Part shown: positions 32,903-44,019 of the stretch, piece after piece
How positions within the stretch are numbered: the first letter of the stretch is position 1
How the letters are laid out: the number at the start of each line of letters is the position of its first letter
NCBI GenBank assembly: GCA_026770025.1
Contig: JAMXDE010000011.1
Span: 2,108,001-2,172,000, forward strand
DNA length: 64,000 nt
Origin: Craspedostauros australis
Taxonomy: Eukaryota; Bacillariophyta; Bacillariophyceae; Mastogloiales; Achnanthaceae
Direction: 5' to 3'
The notes under the pieces: model-generated
Databases searched by the model: none
Seen by the model: only the letters and a program-made list of their open reading frames with translations
Told to the model about the DNA's origin: nothing
Translations under genes and position numbers: made by a program

Positions 32903-35900
32903 TTACACCTCACCATATTCATCACCCAATTCTTCTCCGAGCAAATCTAGGTGCTCCATGTGATCTCCGTGATAGCCCGAAAGCATTTTCACGGGGCTGC
33001 TGCGATGTCTCGCGCTCACGCTGCCGCTACCACCAACGATTGTGGTTCCGTGCGTTGAAGAAGTTGGTGTCATGGTCGTGTTCTGGGTCAGTGCAGTGTC
33101 GAGTGTTTCCAAGTGGTATGGACTGCGCGTTCCTGACGACTTGGAATGCCGTGGCGGCTGCGAAAGTTTCGATGAAAATTGTTGATGTTGCTGTTGATGC
33201 TGTTGCTGTTGATGTTGTTGCTGTTGTTGCTGCTGGCGTTGCATGTGCGAGGAAGAGGAAGAAGATGGCGATGTCGCAGAGGGGAAGAAGGATCCGCTGT
33301 TATTGCTTTTCGTGCTGCGCGCAGTTGGTGAGGGTGGCACGTTGGATCGCTGAACCGGCATGTGCGGGCTGGCAACAATGGCTCTTGGACTTGCGCGTTG
33401 GTGGCCGGTGCTGCTGCTCATGCCGGGTGCAGTGCTGTTGGAGTTGCGTGGCGAGCCGCTGGTTCGTGGACTGGGAACATGAGAGCGCATAGATCGTGGG
33501 TTTCCGCTCGACGAATGCTTTGCGGACGAGACCGACGACGAAGCGTGGCGGGCGCTGTGGTTGCTGCTGGAACTTGATCCAGCAGCCTTCTTCGAAGCGT
33601 CGTCGAACGAAAAGTGCGTCGGTGGTCTGTTGCTGTGCTGGTGCTTGCCGACCGCAGCCGAGGCGGTGGATGTTGGTGTCGAGTAAGGAGCTCCGGTGGC
33701 TGCGGCGACCATCTTCTTGGTCCTTTCGGAGGTTTCGCCGGTACTGCGCTTGCTGTACTTGCGAATGTAATCTTCAGTCGTCATGGGCTTCGATCTTGGC
33801 TTCAAATCCAAAAAGTCCTCCTCATCAGCAAGCGACGATTCCTCCGCCTGCGACACAGGCTGAAGGCGGCTCCGGTGCCGTGATTGACGGTGCTGATGCT
33901 GATGCTGGTGCTGGTGCTTATGCTTCATGGATGGTGACACCTTGGGTTCCATCCTCTTCGATGACGGAGACGCCGATTTCGCTGGTTGGACCACCCGCTG
34001 GGCGCTTTGCGCGGTCGAGCTGGCTGGCGGTGCCTGGGGTTTGTGGAAGACGCTGGGGTTGGTGATGTTGGAAATCTCGCTTGCGTCCTCGCTTGGCGCA
34101 ATCTGAACCGTGTCTGTTGGCATTGTGTGCTCGTGCGCAGTTCTTGCGCCGACCGGCGGCGCAAGGTGGGGTCTGACGACTGGGCTTGCCTGGCCGCTGC
34201 TGCGGCCCATGGCTGGGCTTGTATTCCCTGAACGATTCGTCCTGTTACGCATGTTGGTTGGGCTGCTGGCAGTCCGGTGTCCCACCACAGGAGACTGCTG
34301 CTGCTGTTGTCTCGAACGTGGCGAAGTCGCGGTCCTTGGTGATGACATTCCCATCGCGTTGGTTTGCACCATCGGTGAGCCACGTCTTGCCTTGCTCGGG
34401 CTGCTGCCCGTATTCGAGGTGTTATTCGGCGTCGTTGGTCTAGGGGTGGTGATGCTGCTGCTGTTGTTGTTGTTGTTCCTGCTGCTGACGCTGTTGGTCG
34501 GTGTTGCACGGCTGCTGGATGTGGTGTGGATGGGCCTGGGGCTTGCAGTCATGCGTGGACTGGGCATGGGGCGCGACAGCGGAGGCCCAGCAGATGTGGA
34601 CACAGACCCGGACGTGTTTGTCACGATGGCTGTCGGCGTTGATGCGGATGCACCAGCAGTCGCAGTCGCAGCTGCCGTGGCTGCTGCTTTGGCCGCTGCG
34701 CTGCGTGGCGTTTTTGTGGCCTTCGGGCTGGCGAGGTTGGACTCGGAGGCTGCCAAGATCTCTTCGCCGATGGTATCCACCATGGTCTCTTCATCCACAG
34801 TCTTCAACCAAACACGCTCCAGCAGCTGATCCTCGCTCTGCTTTTTGCGCCTGCGCTTCTTCTCCTTCCTGGACTTGCGTCTGCGCTCCTTTTGGATCAC
34901 AGCCTGCTTCACATCCTCGAGGAGATTGTAGAAGAAGCGTTCGATGACGAGCGCTGCCTTCTTCTCCCTCGTCCAGTCCATCACGATTCGCCACCAGAAC
35001 TGGATCTTGGTGGCCGCGCTCTTTTCGCGAAGGGCGAGAACGTCACCAGCGAACATTAGCTCGTCAATCTTCTTGCGCTTCACGAGGTTCTTGGCCTGGT
35101 GCTGTCGGACGGTCGCCTGGATGATAATCGCGCAACCCAATCGCAAACCGTAGCTCTGCCTTGCGAGCTTGCCACGGATCGCCGCTTGAATGCGCGTGAT
35201 CTCGTACTGCATGATGATGTAGTGCGAGAATCCCCAGAATCCACGCCACACTGCTTGGATTTTCGTCACCGCCCGCTCCTTGTTGAGCTCCACCTGTCTC
35301 TCCGCCTCCTGGTCGGCATGGCGTTCTTGGATGCGGTACCTCGAGTTGTACCGTCTGGCGACGCTCTGCGTGATGATGATCTGCGCCATGGTGTACACCA
35401 GCTGGGTCTGCGCCCTGTGCCTGCGGTATTCCCTCTGAATTCGCACGGCTGCATGCTGCTGCCGCATGGTGTGTGTCTTGCGTGCCGCGATCCACTGGCG
35501 CACGGCACGCTGGATGACCAGCACGTCGACCAAGCAGAAGATGTAGTCCGTGTAGCACTGGAATCCTCTCCATGCCGCCTGGATCTTCGTCACGGCCTTG
35601 ATGCGTTGGAACTCAGAGTATTTCACGTGTCCTCTCCATGCTGTCTGGATCTTGCGTGCCGCCTTGAACTTGGCCAACTTGGCGGACTCCTTGTGTCCTC
35701 TCCACTTGCTCTGGATCTTGCGTGCCGCCGTGAACCTGGAGTAAGTTTCGAATTCATGATGCCCTCTCCACGTCGCCTGGATCTTTCGCGCTGCCTTGAA
35801 CTGGACGTATTCGTCAAAGGCATGATGGGCTCTGTACGCGGCCTGGATCTTCGTGGCCGCGTTGTACGTCCTGTCGAACTTGAGCTGCTCGACAATCCCT

Positions 35901-38900
35901 TGCGCATACCAACGACGGAAGGTGCTCTGCACAATGATGACGTCCACCACGGTGAACTGGAAACCTACGCGTGCCTCGTACGATCTCCATTGCGACTGGA
36001 TCATCGTCACGGCCGCCGTGGCGGTGGCCAGGTTCTCGCGGTATGCTTCACGACATTTGTATCCGCGCCACTGTGCCTGGATGCGCGGCACGGCGGTCTC
36101 GATGCGTCGTTTGTGCAGCTTGGCCCTCCGCTTGCCGAGGAACATGCGGACGGTGGATTGGATCTGCACGAGAAAGTACATCTGGTCGTAGACGTGAGCC
36201 GACGCCAGGTACCCGCGAATGATCTTTTGGATGTCGGTCGCCGCGAAGTGCATCTCATCGATTCGCTTGCGGGTGAGGTAGCTTCGGCAGTGGCTCTGGA
36301 TGATCGTGGCGGAGTGCGTGTATGCCTGCAGATTAGTCTCCGCTCTCCATCTGCGGAAGTACGATTGGATCTCAATCAGTGCCCACATGCGATCGACGGC
36401 GTCGCGCTTGGCGATGAAGCGTCGTGCGGCGCACTGGATTGGAATGGCTGCCTTGGACAGCAGACGTCGCCCAGCACGTTGGATGGGATCCTTGATCTCG
36501 GATTCGTCGGCAGGGACGAAATTGAACCGATTGCCGCCCGTTGGTTTGGACCTTGGCGTCAGGATGACCGGCGTGGACCGACCGCTTGCGATGTCGTCAC
36601 ATCGCTTTTTCTTTCGCAGCTTGATGCCCTTGGAAACAGCGAGCGAAGTGATTGCACCGCGGAAGTTCTTTGGAGGATTGTGCTTCAGTAGCGCAGCCAT
36701 GAGGTCGTTGTCGAGAACGATGTTGGGGTTGGATCTGTTCGCACCGCCGTACAGCCTGTTGCCGAGGGTGATGCCATTCTCATCCGGGACAGCATCGATC
36801 GTCAGCTTTTCGTCCGCGGTGGCAGAAGGTTCGGCGGTAGCCGCAGCATCTGCCTTTTCCTTTTTCTTGCCGGGACGGCGGCCCTTGAAGTTCGACCTGT
36901 ATCCACGTAGCTTGGATCCAACGATCCTGTTGGTGACATCTTCCGGCGTTGGTGGGGCTGGTGGGTAGAGATCCTCCTTGAAGATGACCAGATCCTTTTT
37001 GTTCGGTGGGAATTCGCGTTGCGGATCATCAATCTCGGTTCCGGCGTACTTGTCTTGCCATCCGTAAGGCGAAGGTGGTGGGATTGGTTTGGAAGGCGTC
37101 GCTTTAGCCGCCGCTTCGCTGTTCTTCTTCGCTTTTGCGGCAGAGTTGAGCTTGCGATGGGCGTTTGTGAGCTCCTGCACACGCTTGCTCTCGTCTTCGC
37201 TGAGCTGCTGCTTTGGCTTGTGCCACGAATGCCTTGGGGATGGAGAGCCCTGCAGCTTGTGAAGGTACGCGACGGCCTTGGCGTTGGTGAATGCCGCAGC
37301 TGTGACAGACAGCTGCTTCTTGGCGGTTGACTCCTCCGTTTCATTTTCGATATCCGCTGCCGTATCGATCTGCAACTTGGACGCCCTCGTGTTGCGCGGA
37401 GGTGTCTTCGCAGGCGTTCTGTGGGTCTTTGAGACTTTGGACTCGGACTTGCCGCCATCCGCGACGGGTGCGGATCCAACTCGACTGTCGTCGTCGTGCT
37501 TGGGTGTGGGAATTTTGTCGAGCTGATCCTTGAGCGAGTCGATCGCTGGTGCCTTCGTCAATCGCAGCGCTGCCAGGGTCGCCTTGGATGGTGGCTTGCT
37601 GTTGTTGCCTGACTTGGGCCTGGCGTAGAATCTGCTCTGGAAAGTCGCCGTGCTGTTGCTGGACTTTGGTGTCGGATCCCTCTGCTTCGTTGCCTCCTGA
37701 TCCGGTGGGTTGGCAGCGGCAGCGGCCGCCGGGGGTGATGGCGGTGTCGTTGGCCGGGATGTGTCAAGCTTGCCTGGCATTGGCGCGAGTTTGTTGGTGA
37801 CCGGCGTCGGAGGTTCGACTGCCATTCGTTGTTGGGCCAGATCATCGTCGTCTTCCTTCTTCTCTTCGCCCCCGTTGCCCATTTCCAGCATGATATCTGT
37901 TGAATCCTCGGAGATGTACCCATCAAAGAGTTGCAGGGGTGGATCGTCAACGATGCTGTGATTGACGTTGTTGCCATCAGCTGCAGCTGTGTTCCTGGGC
38001 TCGAGCTGACCGCGTTCGGCTGGTTCTCCGACTGGATCGAAGTGATTGACGCCGGTATGCACGAAAGCATCGGAAGCCATGGGAGAATCACCCAGCGGAT
38101 CAAGGATGAAAGCGTTGGGTTGTGGTTTTGACTTGGCGACCTTGGATCCAGGCGTGGCCAGGGTTTCGTGCATCGGTGAATCGCCTGCCGGGTCGACGCT
38201 CTTCATGGAGTTGACATTGAGGGTCAATCCAGCCGATGGCGTCGCTTGGGTGATCTGGCTGAACCGCGCAGAGAGTGGGTGGACGTACTCGCCACCTGGC
38301 TCTCCGTTTGCATCCAGCGGTGAGGATGCCTTTGCCGCGAATGATAGCGATTCGGCAAATACAGGCGTGGCGGCCGCCGGTTCAGATGGGGCGTTGGTAG
38401 CCTTGTTGGACGCGGCAAACTGTGGCGTCATGGCAAATGCGTCTTTGCTGCTGAAGAAGACATCACCGTTGGAGTTTTGCGCATCGGCATCCATCGCATG
38501 CTGGTGGTTGGTGCCCGTGTGCTGCTTGTAGATGCCCGAGATTCTGGAACGCACGGATTCGATGCGTCGCATCTCCTCGTCATCGTCGTCATCATCCTCC
38601 GAAAAGTTGAGCTGCAAGGGCGGGTCGTTGTTAGCGAGCGAGAGGATGGGTGGATCCGCGTGGTCCTCAGCCAGGTCTGGTGGATCCATGGTGAGCGTTG
38701 GCTCGAGGTCGAGGAACTGATCGTTGGACTCAGCGTTGGACTCAGCGCCGGACACGTGCGAGGCAGATGCTGCTGAGTGTGCTGCGGATTCATCTGCCAC
38801 CGAAACGGACAGAGACATCGACATGGACATCTGCTGTTGTAGTTGTGTTTGCCTGCTTGCATTGGCTGCATTGGTTGGAGAAGGTGACGGTGTGCGGCGG

Positions 38901-40483
38901 TTTGCGGCCTCGACTGGCTTTGCAAGCGGTTTGATGGGAGTGTGCCTCTTGGCAGAAGATGCTTTGCTGCTGCCAATGCTGCCAATGCTGACGACGCTTT
39001 GCTGGGCGTGAGGCTTGGTGTTGCTGTTGCTGGTGCGAGTGGTCTTGGCGAAGTTCGCCGACGGTGTTGATGCTCTGGTTGGAGCGGATGCAACCGGAGT
39101 GGTGGGGCGTGGTGAGCGTGCACCGCTGACATCCTTCCTGGTGGTGTCCTTGGTGTCCTTGGCATCCTTAGGCTCTTTCGACTTTTTGGAACTGCCACCT
39201 CCGAAGATCTTCTTGAGAAAGCCGCGCTTGGCTTTCTTTTCTGGTTTTCTTGTGGTCTGCGCCACTGTGTTGCTCCTGCTGGTTTTAGTGTTGGTGTTGG
39301 TGCTGGTGCTGTTGGTCATTGTGGTGGTGACGGTGGATTGCTTCGATGGTTGCATGTTGTTGGGACTTTTGGCAAGGGCCCTTCTGTTGCTGGTGTTGCT
39401 GGTGTTGGGTACCGTGGTGGGTGCGGGTGCGGTAGTTTTCCTGGAGAGCGCCACAGGTTGGGAGGATAGCCTGGAGGTCTTGTTGCTGTGCTGCTGGGTT
39501 GCGGCGCTTCGTGGGGATGCCAGAGCTGCTCGGTTCTGCTGCGTCTTGAGGGCTGCTGCCTTCGCCATGGTCCCGTTCATGCTTGTTGGGGCCTGATGAG
39601 CTTCGAAGTCTCCGTCCGTCGGCATCTTCTCGGGCGTCGTGTTTTCAATGTCTTCGGAGTAGGAGAGACCGAAGGAGAAGTCCTTTTTGAAGGCGGATCC
39701 CGCAGCCGGTGATTGCATGGTCTCGTCGTTGTTGATGGAGGGCGCAGTGGACGGGGATGCAGATGCAGACGCAGCCACAGAGGGCGCGTTCTGATCGAGC
39801 ACCAGGGCGTCGCTTTCGTACATCGCCAATGCTGCGCGGCGTCGCTCCTCTGCCACGGTGGGCTTGGCGTTGGAAGTGACTGCGGAAGACGGAGATGCTG
39901 CGACAGATCCAGATGCTTTGGATGCCTCCGTTCCGAACTGGGAGGCCGACAAGGGGCTCAGTCGGGATGCGGCCGATGAAGGCGCAGCAGCCGAAGAGAG
40001 CTTCCTGTTGACGACTTGCGGCACTTCGACGTCGATGACGGCCACGGGCTCGTCCGCTCCGAAGGGTTGGAATGCATCCTCAGGGCGTGGACGAGGGCGC
40101 TGCCTCTGTCGCGAGCGGCTTCTGTTCGGCGGTGGCATGGGAGGTGGTGGCGGAGGCGCGCCAACCAGCTTGGCCACATCGATTGGGTTGTTCGTCCTTG
40201 TCTGAGTTGGCGCAGCAGCCTGTGTGGGGGCGTGGATGTCAGGGGCATTCGTCAGATCGATCCAAGCAGAAGCCTGCTGTTGGTTGCCACCGTGATTGCC
40301 ACCGTGATTGACATCGTAATCGACATCGTAATCGACATCGCCGAACTGAGGCTCCTCGTTGGGAGAAAGAGGGTGGGATGGGCGGAATCCTGTTGGATCC
40401 AGACCCACGTTCTCCTCGAAGCTGAGGTTGAAGCCGTCAGGATCCTTGGACAGCGTCTGGAAGATGTCGCTTTGGTGCCTCAT
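32903..40483 (-). CDS. Giant IQ-motif protein (20 IQ repeats), calmodulin-binding scaffold
   Basis: One uninterrupted frame of 2526 residues, the longest in the window, ending in TAA. The N-terminal half (about 1-1300) is disordered Ser/Thr/Ala/Pro/Asn sequence. Residues about 1340-1830 hold 20 IQ motifs, for example ATKIQAAYRAHHAFDEY, ARKIQATWRGHHEFETY and VTKIQAVWRGFWGFSHY. A Lys/Arg-rich coiled segment follows (KERRRKSRKEKKRRRKKQ). The C-terminal 600 residues are again low complexity, with Gln/His runs. There is no myosin motor, calponin-homology or kinase motif. IQ motifs bind calmodulin or EF-hand light chains; arrays this long are known in ASPM and myosin necks. A cytoskeletal or centrosomal scaffold is a reasonable but unproven role. 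Start at ATG 40483 has no upstream in-frame competitor seen. Confidence 0.85.
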   Translation of the reverse strand: MRHQSDIFQTLSKDPDGFNLSFEENVGLDPTGFRPSHPLSPNEEPQFGDVDYDVDYDVNHGGNHGGNQQQASAWIDLTNAPDIHAPTQAAAPTQTRTNNPIDVAKLVGAPPPPPPMPPPNRSRSRQRQRPRPRPEDAFQPFGADEPVAVIDVEVPQVVNRKLSSAAAPSSAASRLSPLSASQFGTEASKASGSVAASPSSAVTSNAKPTVAEERRRAALAMYESDALVLDQNAPSVAASASASPSTAPSINNDETMQSPAAGSAFKKDFSFGLSYSEDIENTTPEKMPTDGDFEAHQAPTSMNGTMAKAAALKTQQNRAALASPRSAATQQHSNKTSRLSSQPVALSRKTTAPAPTTVPNTSNTSNRRALAKSPNNMQPSKQSTVTTTMTNSTSTNTNTKTSRSNTVAQTTRKPEKKAKRGFLKKIFGGGSSKKSKEPKDAKDTKDTTRKDVSGARSPRPTTPVASAPTRASTPSANFAKTTRTSNSNTKPHAQQSVVSIGSIGSSKASSAKRHTPIKPLAKPVEAANRRTPSPSPTNAANASRQTQLQQQMSMSMSLSVSVADESAAHSAASASHVSGAESNAESNDQFLDLEPTLTMDPPDLAEDHADPPILSLANNDPPLQLNFSEDDDDDDEEMRRIESVRSRISGIYKQHTGTNHQHAMDADAQNSNGDVFFSSKDAFAMTPQFAASNKATNAPSEPAAATPVFAESLSFAAKASSPLDANGEPGGEYVHPLSARFSQITQATPSAGLTLNVNSMKSVDPAGDSPMHETLATPGSKVAKSKPQPNAFILDPLGDSPMASDAFVHTGVNHFDPVGEPAERGQLEPRNTAAADGNNVNHSIVDDPPLQLFDGYISEDSTDIMLEMGNGGEEKKEDDDDLAQQRMAVEPPTPVTNKLAPMPGKLDTSRPTTPPSPPAAAAAANPPDQEATKQRDPTPKSSNSTATFQSRFYARPKSGNNSKPPSKATLAALRLTKAPAIDSLKDQLDKIPTPKHDDDSRVGSAPVADGGKSESKVSKTHRTPAKTPPRNTRASKLQIDTAADIENETEESTAKKQLSVTAAAFTNAKAVAYLHKLQGSPSPRHSWHKPKQQLSEDESKRVQELTNAHRKLNSAAKAKKNSEAAAKATPSKPIPPPSPYGWQDKYAGTEIDDPQREFPPNKKDLVIFKEDLYPPAPPTPEDVTNRIVGSKLRGYRSNFKGRRPGKKKEKADAAATAEPSATADEKLTIDAVPDENGITLGNRLYGGANRSNPNIVLDNDLMAALLKHNPPKNFRGAITSLAVSKGIKLRKKKRCDDIASGRSTPVILTPRSKPTGGNRFNFVPADESEIKDPIQRAGRRLLSKAAIPIQCAARRFIAKRDAVDRMWALIEIQSYFRRWRAETNLQAYTHSATIIQSHCRSYLTRKRIDEMHFAATDIQKIIRGYLASAHVYDQMYFLVQIQSTVRMFLGKRRAKLHKRRIETAVPRIQAQWRGYKCREAYRENLATATAAVTMIQSQWRSYEARVGFQFTVVDVIIVQSTFRRWYAQGIVEQLKFDRTYNAATKIQAAYRAHHAFDEYVQFKAARKIQATWRGHHEFETYSRFTAARKIQSKWRGHKESAKLAKFKAARKIQTAWRGHVKYSEFQRIKAVTKIQAAWRGFQCYTDYIFCLVDVLVIQRAVRQWIAARKTHTMRQQHAAVRIQREYRRHRAQTQLVYTMAQIIITQSVARRYNSRYRIQERHADQEAERQVELNKERAVTKIQAVWRGFWGFSHYIIMQYEITRIQAAIRGKLARQSYGLRLGCAIIIQATVRQHQAKNLVKRKKIDELMFAGDVLALREKSAATKIQFWWRIVMDWTREKKAALVIERFFYNLLEDVKQAVIQKERRRKSRKEKKRRRKKQSEDQLLERVWLKTVDEETMVDTIGEEILAASESNLASPKATKTPRSAAAKAAATAAATATAGASASTPTAIVTNTSGSVSTSAGPPLSRPMPSPRMTASPRPIHTTSSSRATPTNSVSSRNNNNNSSSITTPRPTTPNNTSNTGSSPSKARRGSPMVQTNAMGMSSPRTATSPRSRQQQQQSPVVGHRTASSPTNMRNRTNRSGNTSPAMGRSSGQASPVVRPHLAPPVGARTAHEHTMPTDTVQIAPSEDASEISNITNPSVFHKPQAPPASSTAQSAQRVVQPAKSASPSSKRMEPKVSPSMKHKHQHQHQHQHRQSRHRSRLQPVSQAEESSLADEEDFLDLKPRSKPMTTEDYIRKYSKRSTGETSERTKKMVAAATGAPYSTPTSTASAAVGKHQHSNRPPTHFSFDDASKKAAGSSSSSNHSARHASSSVSSAKHSSSGNPRSMRSHVPSPRTSGSPRNSNSTAPGMSSSTGHQRASPRAIVASPHMPVQRSNVPPSPTARSTKSNNSGSFFPSATSPSSSSSSHMQRQQQQQQQHQQQQHQQQHQQFSSKLSQPPRHSKSSGTRSPYHLETLDTALTQNTTMTPTSSTHGTTIVGGSGSVSARHRSSPVKMLSGYHGDHMEHLDLLGEELGDEYGEV

Positions 40484-42101
40484 GATGCCTCGCTTCGAAT
40501 TGTGATCCGTTGTAGAGTGCTGTGCTTCTGTCCTGATTAACTACTGTTCCAACAGGAGGATGTCGCTGCTGTCGCTGCTGTCACTGCTGTTGCTGCTGTC
40601 ACTGCTGTTGCTGTTATTGTTGAAAGGCGCTTCAGAGCACTGTCGGAGAAGCGCCGTGATGTGAGTTGGTTGACACGGAAATCTCTTCTCTTGGACTCCG
40701 TCCTCGCGTCGTCTGTTGCTAATGGTACTTGTCTTGTGTTGTCTGGCGGAGTCAAACTACGCGAAGTTAACTTTTTCGCTGCGATGGTCCAAACAGTGAA
40801 AAATGGGACCTTCTTCGATGATGTTGTGCCTTGTGGAGCTTCGATAAGTGTACAGCCACGGACCTGGTGGAGGTTGCAACGGTGGCGAGGTGGATGTGTG
40901 TTGTCCAACAGCCAACCCAACCCACCAAGTCAAATTAAAGTCTGATGCCCTGGCCGAAAATGATCCGCTTGGCCTTCCCTTGTTCTGTTTGCGCGATCGC
41001 GCAAGTGCGCTCCTTGTCTGCTCTCTGTACGAATAAACACCGATTATCGTGCCAATGCTGAAATACGAATCCAAAGAATGTTGTTATCCCCCGCGGCAAC
41101 AGGGCACAAACCTTCTTGTTCCAACTTCTCTTCCCTCACTCGTTGGTCGTGTTATCACGCTGTTTCGTATTGCACGTTTGGTGAGTTGGTCGTGTGTTGG
41201 AGATGAAGATGGCGCCAAATCGATTGTTGCATCTGTCGACTGTGGTGCTGTTGCTGATGCCGTCGCTGTCGTCGTTGCTGTCGTTGCTGATGTCGTTGCT
41301 GTTGTCGTTGTCGTTGTTGCTGTCGTTGCTGTTGATGATGATGATGTCGATGGCGAACAAAGACACAATTCACGTTGTTTCTCTCTGCTTGCTCCGTGTG
41401 TGTGTCCGCCTTTTTCCTTCACTCACGCCTCACATCGCAACGTCTCTGCGTGACGAGCCAACGGATAGTTGTTGGAGGGCTGGCGACAACAACGATGGTG
41501 TTGGTTTGGCACACTCCTGTGGCGCCACAATTCCCGCAAGTCTTGCAAATGCCTCCGTGTGCGAGGCAGCAAATCGCAACGAGCCAATCGCTCATGTCAT
41601 ACGGTCTGTTGTTCGTAACGGTCTCACACGAATTTAGTGAATGGGCAAGATCAACAGACAATTTCGCAACGTGTGTGACATATGATACATTCAGACTCGG
41701 ATAACATTATCAGGCGCCAAGAATGGTTGGCTTTGCCATTGGGTCATTGAATGGGGTTAACGGACACTTTCAATCCATTTAATCGTTCATGTGTAGTTAT
41801 GGTAATTTACTATTTTCTGTAACTTTGCTCTTGGCTCTTCTGTTTGGAACACAACAAAAAAGTGAGGAATGATGCAGTCGTGGATCGAGCATTGCAACGA
41901 ACAAAGCAAACACGGAAAGACGAACAAAGAGCCACAGATGATGAAGAACAACACATCCTGACATCGTCAGCGTGAGTCAAGAGCGTTCAGAGCATAGCAA
42001 CATCTCCGGTCCTCTGTCTCATCGTCAAGGGAGGATCATAACAGATCAACAGGAGCAGGAATAGCAATAACATCAGCAATAGCATCAACGGCATCAGGAC
42101 G
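40484..42101. other. Divergent intergenic region, IQ protein / adenosine deaminase
   Basis: 1.6 kb. Near 40560-40625 is an imperfect TGTCGCTGC/TGTTGCTGC trinucleotide-type repeat just upstream of the IQ gene. Near 41230-41340 is a second GTTGCTGTC-type low-complexity run. 41700-41900 is AT-rich. ORFs through the repeats are compositional artefacts. No RNA gene was seen. Confidence 0.5.
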
Positions 42102-43641
42102 ATGAGAGACTTGAGTCCCAACAGCACAGTTTGCCTTGGTGACGATGCGGCGCAGAATGACCGTAACGACGTCACCTCGCCAGGCAGAAGACCAAAAGAT
42201 ACCACCACCACCACAACCACCACAGAAGCAGAAGCAATTCACAACAGTCGCAAGAACGACAACGACGATGATGGTGACATCTGGAAGTTCATCAAGGAAC
42301 TTCCAAAGGTTGAGCTCCACGTCCATCTCGATGGATCCTTCGATTGGAATCAGTTGTGGAAGCATCTGCAGGACAATGACCATCTCCTGCAGTGCCTGCC
42401 AGTTCAGAAGCACCTGCCGTGGCTTGATCAAAGCGATCCTCCCATGAAGCTCAGGTAAGCCAGATTTATGGCGTTTACTATATCATTCAACACCTTTATT
42501 GCATCCAATCTGTGGCATCCAATCTGGTGCATCCAATCTCAAAATCATCGTCAACGCGGATACTGACACCGACATTGGCACCATTCATTTCAGATCCCTG
42601 GTTGCAGCGTGCAAAACGGAGGATGATTTTCGGGATCTGTGCATTTGCACCAAAGAACGACGGCCCAATAAAAACAAGCAGAGCGCATCAACGCAAGAAA
42701 CAAACGCTGATATCCAGGACGCCAAGACCGACGACAACAGCAACGACAAGCCAAGCTTGCTTCAAATGCTGGAGTGCTTCGAAGTCTTTCTGCCGTTGGT
42801 CAATGACAACTTTGAACTCCTCGAAAAGCTCGCCCACGCGTTTGTGCGGAAGCAGAAGGAGCAGAACGTCGTCTACACCGAGGTGCGGTACTCCCCGCAC
42901 ACATTCTCTGCCACCGATGCGCGTGGTGCGCACGCAGCCATCACCCGTGGTCTTCGGAAGGGATGTGCGGCCCATGATGTCACCGTCAATCAGATCCTGT
43001 GCGCCATCAACTTCCGACCAGAATGGTCACAGGAGGTCGTGGAGATGGCGCACGAACTCCGTCATGATTCCCCTTGCGCCGTGGTTGGCGTGGATGTTGC
43101 AGCAGGCGAGGATCATTTCCATCCAAACTCACCCATCCATAAAGGTCATTTCGACATGTGCCGTCGTGCGAAGGAGCTCGATATCAACATCACCATCCAT
43201 GCGGGAGAAACGCCCGGATCTGCAGAGAATGTTTGCAAGGCCGTCGAACGTTATGGTGCGCAAAGGATCGGACATGGCTATCAAATCGCGGATCAACCAG
43301 AACTGCTGCAGCGCATTCGACAGCAGCAGCCATCGCAAGTGCATTTTGAGATATGTCCCACCTCGAGCGTGCAGACGGGCGCGTGGGATGAATCCGACCA
43401 GTGGATCAACCATCCCGCAACCGAACTGCGAGATGCAGGCTTCCCTCTCTCCATCAGCTCGGACGATCCCTCCGTATTTGACACGACGTTGGAGTCTCAG
43501 TATCACATTGCAGCGAAGGAGATGAAGTGGAGTCGCGACGACATCCTCCAGTCGGTGAGACATGCCATCGACGCAGCGTTCATCCCGGAAGATGAGAAGG
43601 ATCGACTGCGGAGGATGGTGGCAATGCCGGCATCCGGTTAA
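42102..43641 (+). CDS. ADA: Adenosine deaminase
   Basis: Two exons, 42102-42454 and 42594-43641 (intron 139 bp), encode 466 residues. The enzyme hydrolyses adenosine to inosine and ammonia in purine salvage, using one zinc. The zinc-binding HxH is in ELHVHLDGS (H73, H75). The catalytic HAGE is at 320-323. RIGHGYQI and FEICPTSSVQTG follow, and the SSDDPSVF motif supplies D408 and D409. The order and spacing match ADA, as opposed to AMP deaminase (much longer) or adenine deaminase. The first 58 residues are Thr/Asn/Asp-rich, without a clear targeting signal. An extra low-complexity insert lies just after exon 2 begins (NKQSASTQETNADIQDAK). The frame open before 42594 is intron sequence. Confidence 0.93.
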
Positions 43642-44019
43642 AACTTGGACGGCAGAAATACATGATCGAATAGGCAGTGGTTTATGCAGACTGTTGTTTT
43701 CCTTCATCTCTCTCTTTCTTCGATTTTTGGTTGTCTCACTGGTGGGTTTCACGGCAGCACAACACACCACGATATAAATACGAATTCAATGAAGTACTCC
43801 GTTGCTCACACTGCCAAACATAGTTTTATTCCTCTCTCTCTCTCTCTCTCTCTCTAGAGCCTTACACATTAAATGGGGTAGAGTATCCACTCTTTGTTCA
43901 TCATAGCTTGCTAGTACTGGCACGTCGGCATCAGGAAAATATCATCGCGTTTGATCTGAATGGAACATCCCATTCATGTACGAGCGTGGTAAGTACGAGC
44001 ATTGTGATGGAGCAGATGT
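43642..44019. other. Convergent 3' region, ADA / lipoyl synthase
   Basis: 378 bp with a 24-bp (CT) run at 43832-43855 and the word GCTAGTACTGGCACG. No gene. Confidence 0.55.
43832..43855. repeat. (CT)12 microsatellite
   Basis: Perfect dinucleotide run between two convergent genes. Confidence 0.95.

Noticed and set aside
35099-36691. 530-codon plus-strand ORF
   Set aside because: It is antisense to the 20-IQ array of the minus-strand gene. Its Leu/Asp/Arg-rich repeats are the mirror of the IQ codons, and it has no family motif.
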